64,000 nt of DNA from Gibbula magus (GCA_936450465.1 OW388305.1:39446687-39510686), one strand, 5' to 3'. Shown: positions 1-11,721, counted from the first letter of the stretch. Numbers and translations are program-made. The notes: generated by a model from the letters alone, not told the origin.

Positions 1-1637
1 AATTTGTACAATATGGAGGTGTCACTTGTTTTCGTGGTATTCGATTTTGTTTAAGGTGAAATAAGGACAGTACATCACATGCTACGATGATTTATTTTAC
101 TCCGTTCCAATCACAGATGGTCATAAAATAGAAATGCATAAACTAAAGTTGTTATATGTTTTGTTTTTACATTCTCGCTGAATTATTTATCTTAGTACAG
201 CCATGTGGGTTGAAGATATGCGACGGCAAATTGCTTAAAGAGCCATAAATGATAACACAGAAATAATAACCCGGCCCTTTATAATAGAGCATGCGTACAT
301 TTCTAACATATACTTTGCCTTATTTCTAGAGCAGAGAATGTGATGCATCGCTTGTAGAGTTCAATAATAAATAAAAACTTATATCAACTTCAATTTGAAT
401 GTAATTCTACACCAGTCCTTTTATAAAAAGTGATTGTTTCTTGTTTCTGTCCGGCTCAAATGTTGTTTTTTCCGGATTTTAATAAGGGTAATGGGGAGGT
501 AACTCTATTCCCATAACCTAGGAAAATATTGGACGTTGGTCAGGTATGGCTCTGGTTTCTGTAAAAATCAAGTACGGGGTATAAATATTAGAACATTTGA
601 TCTTATATATTGTAGTTTAGATTTGTGATTGCTTAAACTATAGATATCAGCCGTTGACATGTTTGTATTACCTCCTGAACTGCTGAATACGACGATATCT
701 GAACCATTATCATCGTTGGTCTATGTAGAACTGTTGGCTGCTTGTTGGGAGAGGAGGGGGAAAGAAGCAGGCCCAGGTGACGCAGTCAAACTTTGTTTGG
801 AAAATATTTGTTCCTATTTGTTAAACAGATTGCAGTTTGTATGTAATCAAAGACATAAACACAAGTACCGGTATTGAAGACACTTGTTTAGCCTTTTAGG
901 GTGAGATATTCAGAAGAAAATAGAATTTATAAATATACAGTCAAAATGATTGCAAAAAACACAAACCTTAATAAGTGTTTAAACATAGAATTGATTGATT
1001 GATTGTCATATGAAAATTGAATAAATACAGCAATTCAATTGTGATATTTCAATTATTTTCAACAGATTAAAAAGTATAGTTTATTTATGAAACATTTCCC
1101 CAGAATATTAAAGCATATGGTCAAAATTAAAACTGTAGCATTGCAATATAAATGTATTCAATGAAATAGGCATGAGTGTGTAATATACCCGGGTATAGAG
1201 TATATGACATCTGGATATGTTAATTTTTGGTGATTGACAATGCCATTTTTTTAGCACACATACATATTAATGGTGAGGTATCAGAAAAGCAAAGCCTTGC
1301 TTATTTACCAAGCCATATTCATTTTGAATAAGAATTCTTTTTATAATTTGAATAAATACAGCAAAATTACTTGATATTTAAATTATTTTGAACAGTTTAT
1401 AAAATAAAAAGTATGTTTATCATGAAGTATTTCCCCAAAATGTTTAGGAGTTAAGTGTAGAATTGCAATGACCTCGAGTGATTTTTTTTCTGCCATTTAA
1501 GACACACATCAATATTGCGAATAAACTTGTTTTAAAATAAATAAATACACTTTACTATTAGAGACAATTTGTAGGGGAAAATGTTTTGATGACTTATATA
1601 TTGTCCCATTTGGTGAGTGCTTCTGGTATTTTTACAG
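1..1637. other. AT-rich stretch, no recognised gene
   Basis: No domain, RNA gene or transposon protein is recognisable. A 72-codon open frame at 659-877 on the plus strand has no recognised motif. It contains a possible donor (CCAG/GTGACG near 775) that could in principle join the exon-like block at 1,638, but the joined frame closes after about 64 residues. It is not called as a gene. Confidence 0.5.
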
Positions 1638-1745
1638 TGAGTCAGCGAGCCAATGTCGGAATTGGATATCCCAAGCTATTGATGGAAGTTCCGTTGCCCC
1701 CGATATGTCCATAACACCAAGGCGTAGAAATTTTGTTGGCAGTCG
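1638..1745 (+). other. Exon-like block with good splice sites
   Basis: The block is preceded by a pyrimidine-rich tract ending TTTTTACAG and followed by a strong donor, CG/GTAAGA. It is 108 bases long. One plus-strand frame is open throughout (reading ESASQCRNW at its start) and would need a phase-2 upstream exon. No protein family is recognised. It may be the 5'-most visible exon of the transcript suggested by the blocks at 3,772, 4,603, 6,444, 7,305 and 9,900, but nothing except orientation and spacing ties it to them. Confidence 0.3.
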
Positions 1746-2230
1746 GTAAGACTTGTTTGAATTATTAAATTATTGACTTTTTCATAACATGCAAAATGTA
1801 GTTCAGAATAGAAATCATATTAAGCATAAAAGAGAAGTTTGTGTGACATTATAAATCTAAAGGAAGTTTAACACAAAGCATGTTATGCTGACGGCTAGCG
1901 ACAACACATCGTTACAAATATCACGAAAAAATAAACACATGTGAGCTGTTCGAAAACCATTTTCTTGGTAATATATATATATGTATTCAATTAAATCTTT
2001 TGAAATCTATTACAAATACACCAGTGCTGCTTCATTATCCATTTTCTAGCATTGTTTACAAGGTACATCTATAAACAATATTTCTCTAGTTCACTAGAAA
2101 ATCTCTAGTGTATTGTGAAAAATTATATGTACCGGGTATGTCATTGCCAATAAATCTGTACCGTATAATAGAAAATTTGAAAAAAAAATTAACATTTGTA
2201 AACAATGTTGCAATATATTCAAATTTTTAG
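1746..2230. other. AT-rich spacer
   Basis: Low-complexity AT-rich sequence, including a short (AT)n run near 1,972. No gene or defined element is seen. Confidence 0.5.
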
Positions 2231-2992
2231 AGGATATTTGGGTTTTCTTGACTAATACCACGTTTATCTCATCGAATGAGGTAGAAAGGTCATAGCCACT
2301 GGTGAAAATATGTTACTTTTCTACATCACGAGATGAGATAAATATGGCATTGTCAAGAAAAGACAAATTTTCTATTTATTATATGACCAAATCTTTGCAT
2401 ATTCACTGAAATAGACTTGCATTTACGTTAGTCGTCTCCGGACTGAGCTTGTCGCCTCAGCAACAATGTGACGTCATGAACGTGTCATTGTTATATCAGT
2501 CACTAGTGACTGATAACACGTTCCATTGTTATTTTTCACTAGTAACTGATAACACGGTTTATTTTCATTGATAGATCCGGGTATTTCACCTGCAATCATA
2601 TAATAAATATAGGATATCTGTCTTTTCTTCACTAATACCATGTTTATCCCATCGAGTGAGGTAGAAAGGTTATATTTTCACGAGATGAGATAAACATGGT
2701 ATTTGTCAAGAATTGACGGATATTCTATTTATTATATGATATTATCCATGTAATTACGTCCGAAAAGGGTCCTTTTTCACAGAGCGGTCGCAAGGAACAG
2801 TCCGTCACCACAGTAACACTGTGACGTCATAAGCCAAATCGTCTCGCGAGACCATTGTTTTTTTAAGTCCTATCAAATTATATCAGTCACCGTTCGCAGT
2901 GAAAATATAAGTTATTTTCACTGTAGCTTGATAGACAGTTTATTTCACTGATAAATCCCGGTATTTCACTGCTCGTCATATAAAAAAAAATA
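2231..2992. repeat. Two diverged tandem units (~380 bp) with internal inverted repeats
   Basis: Unit 1 (2,231-2,610) and unit 2 (2,611-2,992) both open with AGGATAT and then carry the paired segments ACTAATACCAYGTTTATC and GAGATGAGATAAAYATGG, which are inverted complements able to form a stem. Both continue through a shared 'CTATTTATTATATGA' stretch, a TGTGACGTCAT motif, and 'ATCAGTCAC...GATARATCC.GGTATTTCAC'. The pattern suggests a non-autonomous foldback-like repeat duplicated in tandem. No coding sequence is present. Confidence 0.6.
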
Positions 2993-3771
2993 TAATGCTA
3001 ATGCTAAATTGATCGCCTCATAAATTTTCAGCTCAACAGGCCTCAACCTTCCCATTCATAATACTGCCAGTCTAGTCACTGAGCACTATGCTTCTGACTG
3101 AGCCCTTGGCTAATAAGATGAGCCATCACAGCTGTGTGACACTGGTGCATGTTAGTCCTCTGTTAGAGAGTTTGTCTCTAGTTACCTAGGTTCAACGGGC
3201 TACATGTGGTTGGTTGTTTATCAGAGGAAAGGGGGAGGGATGTTTGGGATAGATCACAGGAAATGGGTTAGAGGGTGGAGTGAGAAGATAATTTATTCTG
3301 AATCGCTTCAATGCATGTAATTTTGACTCATTTATATGTGATGAATTCCTTCAAATTTTGTACCATTTTATATTATGATTTTGGGAGCATTTGTTCAAAA
3401 TATTTGCATTAATAGTGATTTCAAACAACAATGTGACCAATTTATTTTATATTCAGTGTCAAGTCATGTTGGTCTCATGCAATCACATTAGACTGTTTTT
3501 ATGGTCTTTGTTTTCAACTTAATTAATGCAAGGATTTCACTCTATTTAAGCCCATCAGGGCTAATGGGCTTATGGCATGGGCGTATGTATGGGGTCTGAC
3601 TTCTTCTCCAGAACTGCTAGACCCCTAGCACTGAAATTTTGTGAGGGGGGTAATTTCAATCTTGTACCTAGTCTAGAGGATCAATGTTTGTTCATTTTAG
3701 CCTAAATACTTAAAATACTGATGTTACTATGTGTATAGTTTTGCCCATTTATGAAAGCACATATTTTTCAG
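2993..3771. other. Spacer with a decayed GCTCATCAGG-family element
   Basis: No gene is seen. At about 3,548-3,680 the words 'AGCCCATCAGGGC', 'GGGCTTATGGCATGGGCGT' and 'GACTTCTTCTCCAGAACTG' match the 5' end of the minisatellite-core elements that are intact at 9,012 and 47,941. It is probably an old, shortened copy. Confidence 0.5.
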
Positions 3772-3919
3772 ACTCTGGACATGTTGGGTTCACAACTGAA
3801 TCTGCAGTGATGGTTCCATCTTCCAGGTTTATGAAGGGCCTTGGAGAAAGTGGAAGCATCTTACTTGTTTAGTATTCCAGACAGGAGTGAAACATTTCAC
3901 TCAGCAAAGGCAACCAGAG
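3772..3919 (+). other. Exon-like block, repeat exon copy 1
   Basis: Acceptor ATATTTTTCAG and donor CAGAG/GTAAGT bound a 148-base block. All three frames contain stops; the longest runs 32 codons, reading SGHVGFTTESAVMV near its start. The first ~57 bases can be aligned by eye with the block at 6,444, sharing 'TCTG..CA.GTT', 'ACTGA..CT.C.G.GATGG' and 'CCATCT..CAGG'. This supports an exon of a noncoding or decayed transcript that was duplicated together with its flanking intron. Confidence 0.4.
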
Positions 3920-4239
3920 GTAAGTGAATAAAACCATTAGGTTGCAATGCCTACAATTTGAGGTACCACACATACATAGATTATTTACAAACTTCAGAGA
4001 TTGAAGCATCTTTAACACCTACAGATAAATGTCTTCAACCATTGTACATAGTGAGATAGATGTGTTAAAAAGTACTGGTGTATACATTGTGAGGTAGTAC
4101 ACATGTTGCTATTTTATACCACATACTGTGGTAGTTATCTTAGGGTAATGTGGAAAAATTTTGTAGTGATGTGTACATTGTGAGGTAGTACACACATGTA
4201 TATTATTAACATACTGAGGTGAATATGTGTACAGTTTTT

Positions 4240-4552
4240 TATCCCACCGGTATGTAATACTGTGGAATATATTCGCCCTGTCTGTCCGTCCGTAATCATT
4301 TCGTTTCCGTAGTAGAAGAGAACTGAAGTGGTGCCTTTTGATATTTTCAGTTATCTGAAATTTTTATTTTTCCATTTCCTTAGAAACATGTTTCATTTAG
4401 ACTTTGTTCAGAGATGGGTTTGCTTCCGGAGCAGAACTCCAAAACCCTTCATCATATCTGAAACTCAGCATGTTTATTATTACCCTGAAGTAGTAGATAT
4501 ACAATTATCTGTCAAAGATGTGTTTTACAAATTATGTGGGACCGGTGGGATA
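4240..4552 (+). mobile_element. Short TIR element, ACCGGTGGGATA family
   Basis: The 313-bp block begins TATCCCACCGGT and ends ACCGGTGGGATA, a perfect 12-bp terminal inverted repeat. Near the left end is a short CTGTCCGTCCGTAATCATTTCG microsatellite-like segment; near the right end is GTCAAAGATGTGTTTTACA. The same ends occur in opposite orientation at 20,721-22,957. It is non-autonomous with no coding capacity. Confidence 0.65.
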
Positions 4553-4602
4553 TGTCATCTTCAGATAACTATTGTTCAACTATGTAAGTACTTTTTTTTC
4601 AG

Positions 4603-4687
4603 ATGGTGGTCGAGTTGATTCCACAAATGATGCTGCAGTGAATTGAACCATTCCTCAGAACTACCAACCCATCCTCAGCAACCAAAG
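4603..4687 (+). other. Exon-like block, repeat exon copy 2
   Basis: A strong acceptor (ACTTTTTTTTCAG) and donor (CAAAG/GTAAAT) bound an 85-base block. It carries GATGCTGCAGTGAA, the core also seen at 7,317. All three forward frames have stops. It lies 831 bases after copy 1 and shares its general layout with copies 1, 3 and 4. Confidence 0.4.
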
Positions 4688-5219
4688 GTAAATTGGAAAT
4701 TTTAAATTGTGATGCATACATTATAAACAATGAGGTATTATACACACATATATGATTAAGATACCAAGGTTACTCATGACAAAGCCTCAGAGATTGATGT
4801 GTGTGTTTTGGCATACATGCACAGATAAATGCGGTCAAAGAGAGGACAGACGAAAAAATAATTTATTTTAGTATTCAAGTTTATTGTGTCTTTTATCCAA
4901 AAATTTGAGAAAACGCAGCTCATCAAACCATTTTAAAGGGATTACTGCAATTATAATAATTCTGCTATTTTAACCAATTCTTACGATTAAACCATTATCA
5001 GTGTGTAAACTACACATTTCAATCACTTACAGAGATCTTTAGTTTATCTTTATTTGAAAATTGTTTGTTTGAACAGTGTAAATCGAAACAAATTACTTTT
5101 ATAAGAAAAATGGCAATTTTCTTATCAAATTTTGGATATTCAACAATATATTTTACTTGCTCAAACAGTTTAGATATTGCTAAAAATGTTACATGATATT
5201 GTAATATTGTGTGTAGACT
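4688..5219. other. Spacer within the exon-like series
   Basis: AT-rich intron-like sequence. It carries a degenerate form of the 'TGAGGTAGTACACA' word (4,728-4,760) that recurs after the exon-like blocks. No gene is seen. Confidence 0.4.
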
Positions 5220-5945
5220 CTTTAGCCTAAATTGTAGAGCTCACAGGCCATGAACTAAAAACCTAATTTTGTCTTTCGTAAAGAAAAGACTTTGAAGGCT
5301 GTCATATTGTGTACAGACTCTTTAGCCAATGGAAATTCTAAATTGTAGATTTGGTGACCTATCACCCAATCTAAGGGCCTCACGGGCCATGACCTAAAAA
5401 CCTATTTTCATCTTTTTCTCCAAAATGAACAGACTTAGAACAATAGTCAATGGATATTCTTAATTGAACTATCAGAGACCCATCAGATTGCTTCTTCTCT
5501 TTCAGCCTTAGTTTGATCAGTGCTGCCAGTGTTTGGAGCCTGGCAGGGGCTATACATAATTACGTGCAAGAGAGGGTGATAGTTTTCATGGGTTAAAAGG
5601 CATGTGAGAGGGGGTAGGTTGGAGAGAGTAAGAGAGGGTATTGCAAGGCGTAACTGAAAAGTGGTGCACCCCTTTAAAAACTGTGATAAAACATATCAAG
5701 GTATTGTACTTGGGAGGATCACCTTTTCTTCAATGTCCTTGCAGGAATTGTGATACTTGGACAACTAATTTTATCAAAATTTAGCGTCAACTGTCAATTC
5801 ATTTTTATTTTTTTTTGCACTGACAATTTCAAGACAGATTTGTCAGGGCTAGGGATTGTTCATTATATTGTGAGCAATCTATCTCAGTCTTCAAACATCA
5901 AACAATATAAACCCTCATGAGCTACAGAGCCCATTGCTCTATTTC
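5220..5945 (+). mobile_element. Decayed minisatellite-core element (HINE-like)
   Basis: Diverged copies of the core unit ('AGACTCTTTAGCCAATGG', 'ATTCTAAATTGTAGATTTGGTGACC', 'CATGACCTAAAAACCTATTTTCATC') are followed at about 5,915 by the characteristic 3' end 'GAGCTACAGAGCCCATTGCTCTATTT'. It appears to be an old plus-strand copy of the family at 47,941, inserted between exon-like copies 2 and 3. Confidence 0.55.
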
Positions 5946-6014
5946 TTTGTCTTGTAATGACCAAAGTAGTCCATTTCAATGTCTTACTTAGTTTTCAGTT
6001 AAATTACTCCTTAA

Positions 6015-6370
6015 AGGAGCAGTAGCACGTTTTCCCGGTGAAATAAGTCGATGAAACGTAATTGAAAAATAATGTCACCAAAAGTAAAACACCCTTCCCT
6101 CTTTGGAAAATCAAGCTAAAAAATGAGTGTACACGGTTCCGGAAAGCGATGGGAATCGTTTTTTGTCATTCGAAATAATAAATTGTGTTCACAATAAAAT
6201 GGCCGCCATGCAATTTTGGCTTTATACGCAACACTGTTTTTACCACTACGGGAACTTGGTTTGTGTAATAAGATATTTTACCCTTTAAAGTAAATATAAA
6301 TGACATAAACTATCATTATAAATGGGAAATTTGAGAAAATTTTTTTTGCAAAAAACGTGATACTGCCCCT
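6015..6370. mobile_element. TTAA-flanked MITE, family 1, copy 1
   Basis: The 356-bp element is flanked by TTAA on both sides (6,011-6,014 and 6,371-6,374). Its ends are imperfect inverted repeats: AGGAGCAGTAGCACG on the left and CGTGATACTGCCCCT on the right. The interior includes 'AATAAATTGTGTTCACAATAAAATGGCCGCCATGCAATTTT', nearly identical to the copy at 36,350. There is no coding capacity. TTAA target duplication is a property of piggyBac-type transposases, which would have to act in trans. Confidence 0.75.
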
Positions 6371-6443
6371 TTAAAGGATGTTATTTTTTTTGTTTATTGT
6401 GAGGATGTACAATGTCCCTTAATGTAAACATGATGTTTTTCAG

Positions 6444-6544
6444 ATTCTGAGCAAGTTAAGTCATTACTGACACTACGGGGATGGAACCATCTCACAGGTC
6501 TACAAGAACCCCAAGGAAGAATCCAAAGCCTTTGGCAGCCAAAG
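6444..6544 (+). other. Exon-like block, repeat exon copy 3
   Basis: Acceptor TGTTTTTCAG and donor CCAAAG/GTAAAT bound a 101-base block. One frame is open across it (SEQVKSLLTLRGWN at its start), but no family is recognised. It is the closest match to copy 1 at 3,772. The 1,841-base gap from copy 2 shrinks to about 0.76 kb if the HINE-like element and the MITE between them are removed. Confidence 0.4.
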
Positions 6545-7304
6545 GTAAATGATTGAACAGATTAAATTGTGATTTGTACATTTTGAGGCATTGTTTTGGT
6601 TTTGTTGAGCCAGGAAATTGGTACCCACTAATTATTTGTTAAATTGTTTAGACAGAGATGATATGCTATATGATCCCAATCCTGGCAATCATCTCTGGAT
6701 AACAAAAATAAATGTCACTATTACAAACATTTCAAATGTTTTTTTAAATATAGGGAACTATTTTAATATGTAATGACAACCCTCAATATCTGTTTTTGAA
6801 AATTAATGGCATGTACTTTTTTATATTTGTTATACATATTCTGATATTATAATTAATTACATATCAAAATATTCCAGGAAATCTTGAACTATGATCACTT
6901 TCATATCCAATTTCCAAAGTAACAATGTTAATATCATGAAGGATATTATGTCTTGTTTATACTATGATGATAAAAAACACAAATCTAAATGAAAATATAT
7001 TGAAGTGAACTCTTATTTATATACTTATTTTATTATACAAAAAATGATGTACATATATTTTGAGCTGGAGGCCTGGTTCTGTCTGTTTTTCATATAATAT
7101 TAACAAACCTAGGTTACCAATGTAGAGCCTCTAAATTGATGCAAAATGCAGAGATACACTTGCTAAACGAGAGTGAGGATTTTAAGGTAGCATATGAAAA
7201 TCTGTGAGCACATTAAATGTGATGTTAGCATTGTGAAGTAGTACACAGGTTGCTATGTGTGGGACTCGGCGAATAAATGTAAATATACATTTCATATTTT
7301 TCAG
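6545..7304. other. Spacer within the exon-like series
   Basis: AT-rich, intron-like. A degenerate 'GTGAAGTAGTACACAGG' word is present at about 7,233. No gene is seen. Confidence 0.4.
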
Positions 7305-7406
7305 AGTCTGTTACCGATGCTGCAGTGAACTCGCTCACTTGTATTGAAGAGTCTGGGAGAGCAGAGCATCGACTCGCCCACATCAACAACATTAAATGCA
7401 GCTAAG
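7305..7406 (+). other. Exon-like block, repeat exon copy 4
   Basis: Acceptor CATATTTTTCAG and donor GCTAAG/GTACTT bound a 102-base block containing GATGCTGCAGTGAA as in copy 2. Two frames close early; the third reads SVTDAAVNSLTCIEESG and closes two bases before the donor. It is 861 bases after copy 3. Confidence 0.4.
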
Positions 7407-7640
7407 GTACTTTATAGCCTTACACAGTGATATAATTTGCCAATGGGTTCATTGAAATATGTATATATTTTTTATCCCGTCAACAAATTTGTTGCTTGGG
7501 TTTTAAATTTGACTGTCCATCCATAACATGTATACATCTGGCTTTTAACTTTGTAACTTTTAAATATGGAAATACCCATATGTGAACAGTAGAATCCCTC
7601 TACAGCCCTTCAATTCACAGTAACTAGTTTCTAAACATAA

Positions 7641-7832
7641 AGGGGTTGGAATAGCGCAGTGATTAGGCTTCTGATCAAGAGGCCTTGGGTTCAAATTCTG
7701 CCGGGTCCTCGGCAACTTTGTCTGATGTGGAGAACTGTTCAACATACAGTAAGGTTTGGGTTCAATGCTTTCAGTGCAGTACCACCCATAGCAAGTTCCA
7801 GCTGATGGTCACTATATCACAGTTATAAATCT
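7641..7832 (+). mobile_element. tRNA-derived SINE, copy 1
   Basis: The tRNA-like head has an A-box-like ATAGCGCAGTGATTAGGCTT and a B-box-like GGGTTCAAATTCTG, followed by a non-tRNA body 'TTGTCTGATGTGGAGAACTG...CAGTAAGGTTTGGGTTCA'. That body is shared with the copy at 15,119, so this is a family rather than a lone tRNA pseudogene. The 3' boundary is uncertain. Confidence 0.7.
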
Positions 7833-9011
7833 TGCTGCTTTTTGTAAATCAGGATAGGTTACTAGTATAACTAAGCTGGGACAAAGTGAAAGAGACAATT
7901 TTCAACTAAATTGCATCAGAATAAAGAAAGACAAGAATTTGAGAGTTAATGTAAGTTAGTAATAGCAAAATAGACATAAAAAGTATAGGTCATTGTCAGT
8001 TGAGATATGGTCAAAGGGGAGACAATAGGCACAGATTATCTCCCCCTTGACTATCATTTGTAATGATATTTTTACCAAAGTCCACAGCCATCAGTTTTGG
8101 AGACATTATTTATCCGTCATCTTTTTTGCCAATTTTTGTTTGTTTCAGACTCTTTAATTTGTACCTGTCAAGCCCTTTTTGTCTACTAGTCATAAATTTT
8201 TCTGACCTTTGGTTTACCAGCGGCCCCGACTAAGTCGGGACTGCTGTCAGTTTTTGCGCAGTTTCCACCGACACCGTGTTTTGTTTTGGCTATAACTTTT
8301 TTCCAATAGGGTTTCAAGAACTCATATACATAATTTCCTCTATATACCCTTGGGAATGTTTTTGACATGTTTACATTCAATGTCAAAGGTCAAGGTCACG
8401 AGTTCTGAAAGCGCTAAAACATCCTTGTAAACACAGTAACTTGAAAAATATTTGTGCTATCAGGCTGTTTTGTGGTGTATATCAAGTATGGAAATGGCCG
8501 AGATTTGAAAAACTTTTCAATAAAATCCATCAAAGGTCAAGGTCACAATGAGGTCACGACTTAAGCTTGCTTTTGTAAAAATGCCTTATTTAAACTATTA
8601 ACACTTTGAATCATTACATAATTGTAATACACAATGAAAAGTGATCATTGATTGTGTGACCTTGGTGGTCAAAGGTCAAGGTCACGAGATATCGTCAAGC
8701 TCACCAGATTTGAAATCACCAAATAACGTTTTTTCCATAAAGATATTAACACCTCATATATATTGTTTCTTTATACCCAGGGAATAATTATACCCCCGCT
8801 ATGACGTAGTCGGGGTATATAGCGCTCCACATTTCCATCCGTGTGTCCGTCCATCCGAATTTGTTTCCGGAGCATATCTAAAAAACTATTTCACTTGGAA
8901 ACTTCAAATTTAGTCTGGAAGTAACCTACATAGTGCTGTTGTGTCTTTTAGGGGTCTTGACTCAAAGGTTCAAATAATTTTGAAATTTTGACCAAAAACG
9001 GTCCGATTTTT
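7833..9011. repeat. AAGGTCA-rich repeat remnants
   Basis: From about 8,200 (opening with the palindrome CCCCGACTAAGTCGGG) to 8,700 the word CAAAGGTCAAGGTCAC recurs three times, a form shared with repeats at 39.1 and 51.3 kb. At 8,791 a second element opens with TACCCCCGCTATGACGTAGTCGGGGTATATAG and a (CCGT)-type tract, like the element at 12,678. No coding sequence is supported. Confidence 0.45.
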
Positions 9012-9690
9012 AGCTCATCAGGCCTAAAAGGGCTTATGGCATGGCATGGCGTCCGGCGTCTGTCCGTCCATCCGTCCATCTGTCTGTAAAACTTTTCGCT
9101 TCTTCGACTTCTTCTCCACCAATGACTCTAAAGAGCTGAAATTTTATGTACAGACTCCTTGGCTAATGGGCATTTTAAATTGTAAATTTCGTGACCCCAT
9201 GACCCCAAATGGGGTCACAGGGGTCACAACCTTAAAAACCTATTTTCATCTTCTTCTTAAGTTCCAAAAGGTCTAGAGAGCTGAAAAGTTGTGTGGAGTC
9301 CTCTTTGGCTAATGGGGATTTCAGCCATGACCATGACCCCAAATGGGGTCACAGGGGTCACAACCTTAAAAACCTGTTTTCATCTTCTTCTCCAAAGGTC
9401 TAGAGAGCTGAAAAGTTGTATGCAGCCCTCTTTGGCTAAGGGGATTCTAAATTGTAGATTTCGTGAACCCATGACCCCAATTGGGGTCACAGGGGTCACA
9501 ACCTGAAAAACCTATTTCCATCTTCTCCAGTTCCAATAGGTCTAGAGAGCTGAAAAGTTGTGTGCAGACTCCTTGGGAAATGGGGATTCTAAATTGTAGA
9601 TATCGTGACCCCATGACCACAAATGGGGTCACAGGGGTCATGATCTAAGAACCCATCTTTTGCTTGTAAACAATGTATTACTTAAATATT
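9012..9690 (+). mobile_element. Minisatellite-core element (HINE-like), about 4 units
   Basis: It begins TTTTAGCTCATCAGGCC, then GGCTTATGGCATGGCATGGCGTCCGGCGT and a short TCCGTCC tract. About four units of the core (~135-145 bp) follow, each with 'CTTGGCTAATGGG', 'GACCCCAAATGGGGTCACAGGGGTCA' and 'AAAACCTATTTTCATCTTCTTC'. The 3' end near 9,690 is degraded. Short open frames here are products of the repeat. Confidence 0.65.
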
Positions 9691-9899
9691 TAACCTTAGG
9701 TGGTAAATCAATGAAATCCTGATTAGCTAAGTAGGCCATTTAAATGTCTTAGTATGTCTTAAATGTACATTGCTTTCAGTTAATTAATCCTTTAAAGATC
9801 GTAACTATAAGATACATGTGTTTTATCTTTTAACATTATGTGTCTTTTGGATACGCGTACAGTTTTTTATGTGACTAATTTTCATAATTTACATTTCAG
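9691..9899. other. Spacer before the terminal exon-like block
   Basis: AT-rich sequence ending in a pyrimidine tract that leads to the acceptor at 9,899. Nothing else is recognised. Confidence 0.4.
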
Positions 9900-9990
9900 G
9901 CAGGGACGCGGCTGGTAGCTGCTGAAGATCAAGTTCTGTTCAGATATTTATGTCAAGAATAAAAATAAATTTTGAATAAAAAGTATTGTT
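9900..9990 (+). other. Terminal exon-like block with polyadenylation signals
   Basis: An acceptor (TAATTTACATTTCAG) leads into 'GCAGGGACGCGGCTGG', and AATAAA occurs at about 9,964 and 9,975 within the next 80 bases. One frame reads AGTRLVAAEDQVLFRYLCQE then stops. It fits the last exon of the plus-strand transcript suggested by the upstream exon-like blocks. No homology is claimed. Confidence 0.35.
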
Positions 9991-10539
9991 TTTTTTAACT
10001 GCAGTCTCTTTCTGCTAAGAGGATTGGATGACTAAGTTCATAGCTCTGATTATAAAGTCGGTCATTGAATGTCATTCAGAGTATGACTATTTTCCACTAA
10101 TTTATTACAATAATAATACATAAGCAATGGTGTTATTATGGTCTTTAGAGGCGGGCTGCTATAACTTTGGGAGTTGGAGAATGTGGAAGAGGTATTGATG
10201 CTCCTGTAATTTTACTCGGGAACTTGCTTTGGAGTTTGCATGCTGGGATATATGTATACATATAGGCGTATGACACACACTTGCATCTTTAACTTTGAGA
10301 GGTATGTGGTTGCTTTGCCCTGCTTCCATGCATATGTAGGTGGTAGCAAGAAAGGTAACAACACTTCACACAGGTCAATAATGTTATGACATGTGATGCT
10401 GTTTAACCAGTGATGTTAATACGATGCAGAACTTTTTAATATAAAAGGCATTCTAAACTGATGAGTAAATATACAGGAGTACATGTATGAATACTTCTGC
10501 CCTTATACATTCTGAGGAATAAATGTAATCATACACACA
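9991..10539. other. Spacer, nothing recognised
   Basis: No open frame, RNA gene or repeat that I can define, apart from scattered TACAT and ACACA words. Confidence 0.4.
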
Positions 10540-11115
10540 TTTTACTCTGTATGTTTGACTTCTTTTTTAAAGTGTATGTACTTTATTTCTTTTTAGCCAT
10601 AATAATATAAGTGACGTACCTCTCCGAGTGTATGTAATATTGACCACACAAACATCTACTGCTGAATGCTTGCGACACATTTTATATGCAAGTGTTAAAT
10701 ACCTCAGAGTGTATCTGGTATTATATGCATATATCTCTGTTCTACCCTAGAAAGTTGATGGGATATCACATATGTGATATACCTCATTATGCGTGGAATG
10801 GGCAACACAGAGTCACTTGATTATACCTCTATATGTGTGTGACAGACGTGTGTGTACTACCTCTAAATTATCTGGTATTATATGAATATATATGTGTGTT
10901 CTACCTCAGAAAGTTAGTGAGACACCATATGTTTGATGTACCTCATTTTGCGTGGAACGGGTAATACAGAGTCACTTGATTATACCTATCTAAGTGTTTG
11001 ATAGACTTATGTGTACTACTTCTAAACGTATCTGGTATTATATGCATATATCTTTATAACATGGTTATATTTTGGATAACACTACCTTCAATAGTACAAA
11101 TTCTTGTACTTTTGC

Positions 11116-11219
11116 GGGCCGAGTCCCATGCGAGATTTGAACCCGCGCCCTCAGAGTAAGGCAACTATCACCAGCATAGACTGTACCAACAGCTTACCAC
11201 ACGACCATTTCGCCTCGAC
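11116..11219 (-). repeat. tRNA-like insert 1 in the tandem array
   Basis: Read on the minus strand it starts GTCGAGGCGAAATGGTCGTG, has a tRNA-like TGGTAAGCTGTTGGTA D-arm region, an extended variable region and GGGTTCAAATCTCGC as B box, then closes with GACTCGGCC. Spacing resembles a class II (Ser/Leu-type) tRNA, but the ends pair imperfectly. It is more likely a tRNA-derived SINE head or tRNA pseudogene than a working tRNA. Confidence 0.55.
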
Positions 11220-11617
11220 ATATATCTGTGTTCTACCCCAGGAAGTTAATGGGATATCATATGTGTGATATACCTCATTATGCTTGGAATGAACAACACA
11301 TAGTGTGATGTACCTCATTTTGCGTGGAACGGGCAATACAGAGTCTAAACGTATCTGGTATTGTATGCATTTGTCTGTGTGTTCTACCCCAGACAGTTAG
11401 TGAGACACCAAATGTGTGATGTACCTATTTTGCGTGGAACGGGTAATACAGTCACTTGATTATACCTATCTAAGTGTTTGATAGACGTATGTGTACTGCT
11501 GCTAAATGTATCTGGTATTATATGCATATATGTCTGTGTGTTCTACCTCAGAAAGATAGTGATCCACCATATATCTTTATAACATGGTTATATTTGGGAT
11601 AACACTTGTACTTTTGA

Positions 11618-11721
11618 GGGCCGAGTTCCATGCGAGATTAGAACCCGCGCCCTCAGAGTAAGGCAACTATCGCCAGCATTGACTCTACCAACAGCTTACC
11701 ACACGACCATTTCGCCTCGAC
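11618..11721 (-). repeat. tRNA-like insert 2 in the tandem array
   Basis: Same layout as insert 1, with the B box altered to GGGTTCTAATCTCGC. It is virtually identical to insert 3, 354 bases away, and so was copied with the array unit rather than inserted independently. Confidence 0.55.

Noticed and set aside
659..877. Possible first coding exon starting MFVLPPELLNTT, joined to the block at 1,638
   Set aside because: The only plausible donor gives a joined frame that stops after about 64 residues, and no family is recognised.
4088..4200. TGAGGTAGTA words resembling mature let-7
   Set aside because: Identity ends after ten bases and no complementary arm forming a miRNA hairpin is visible nearby.
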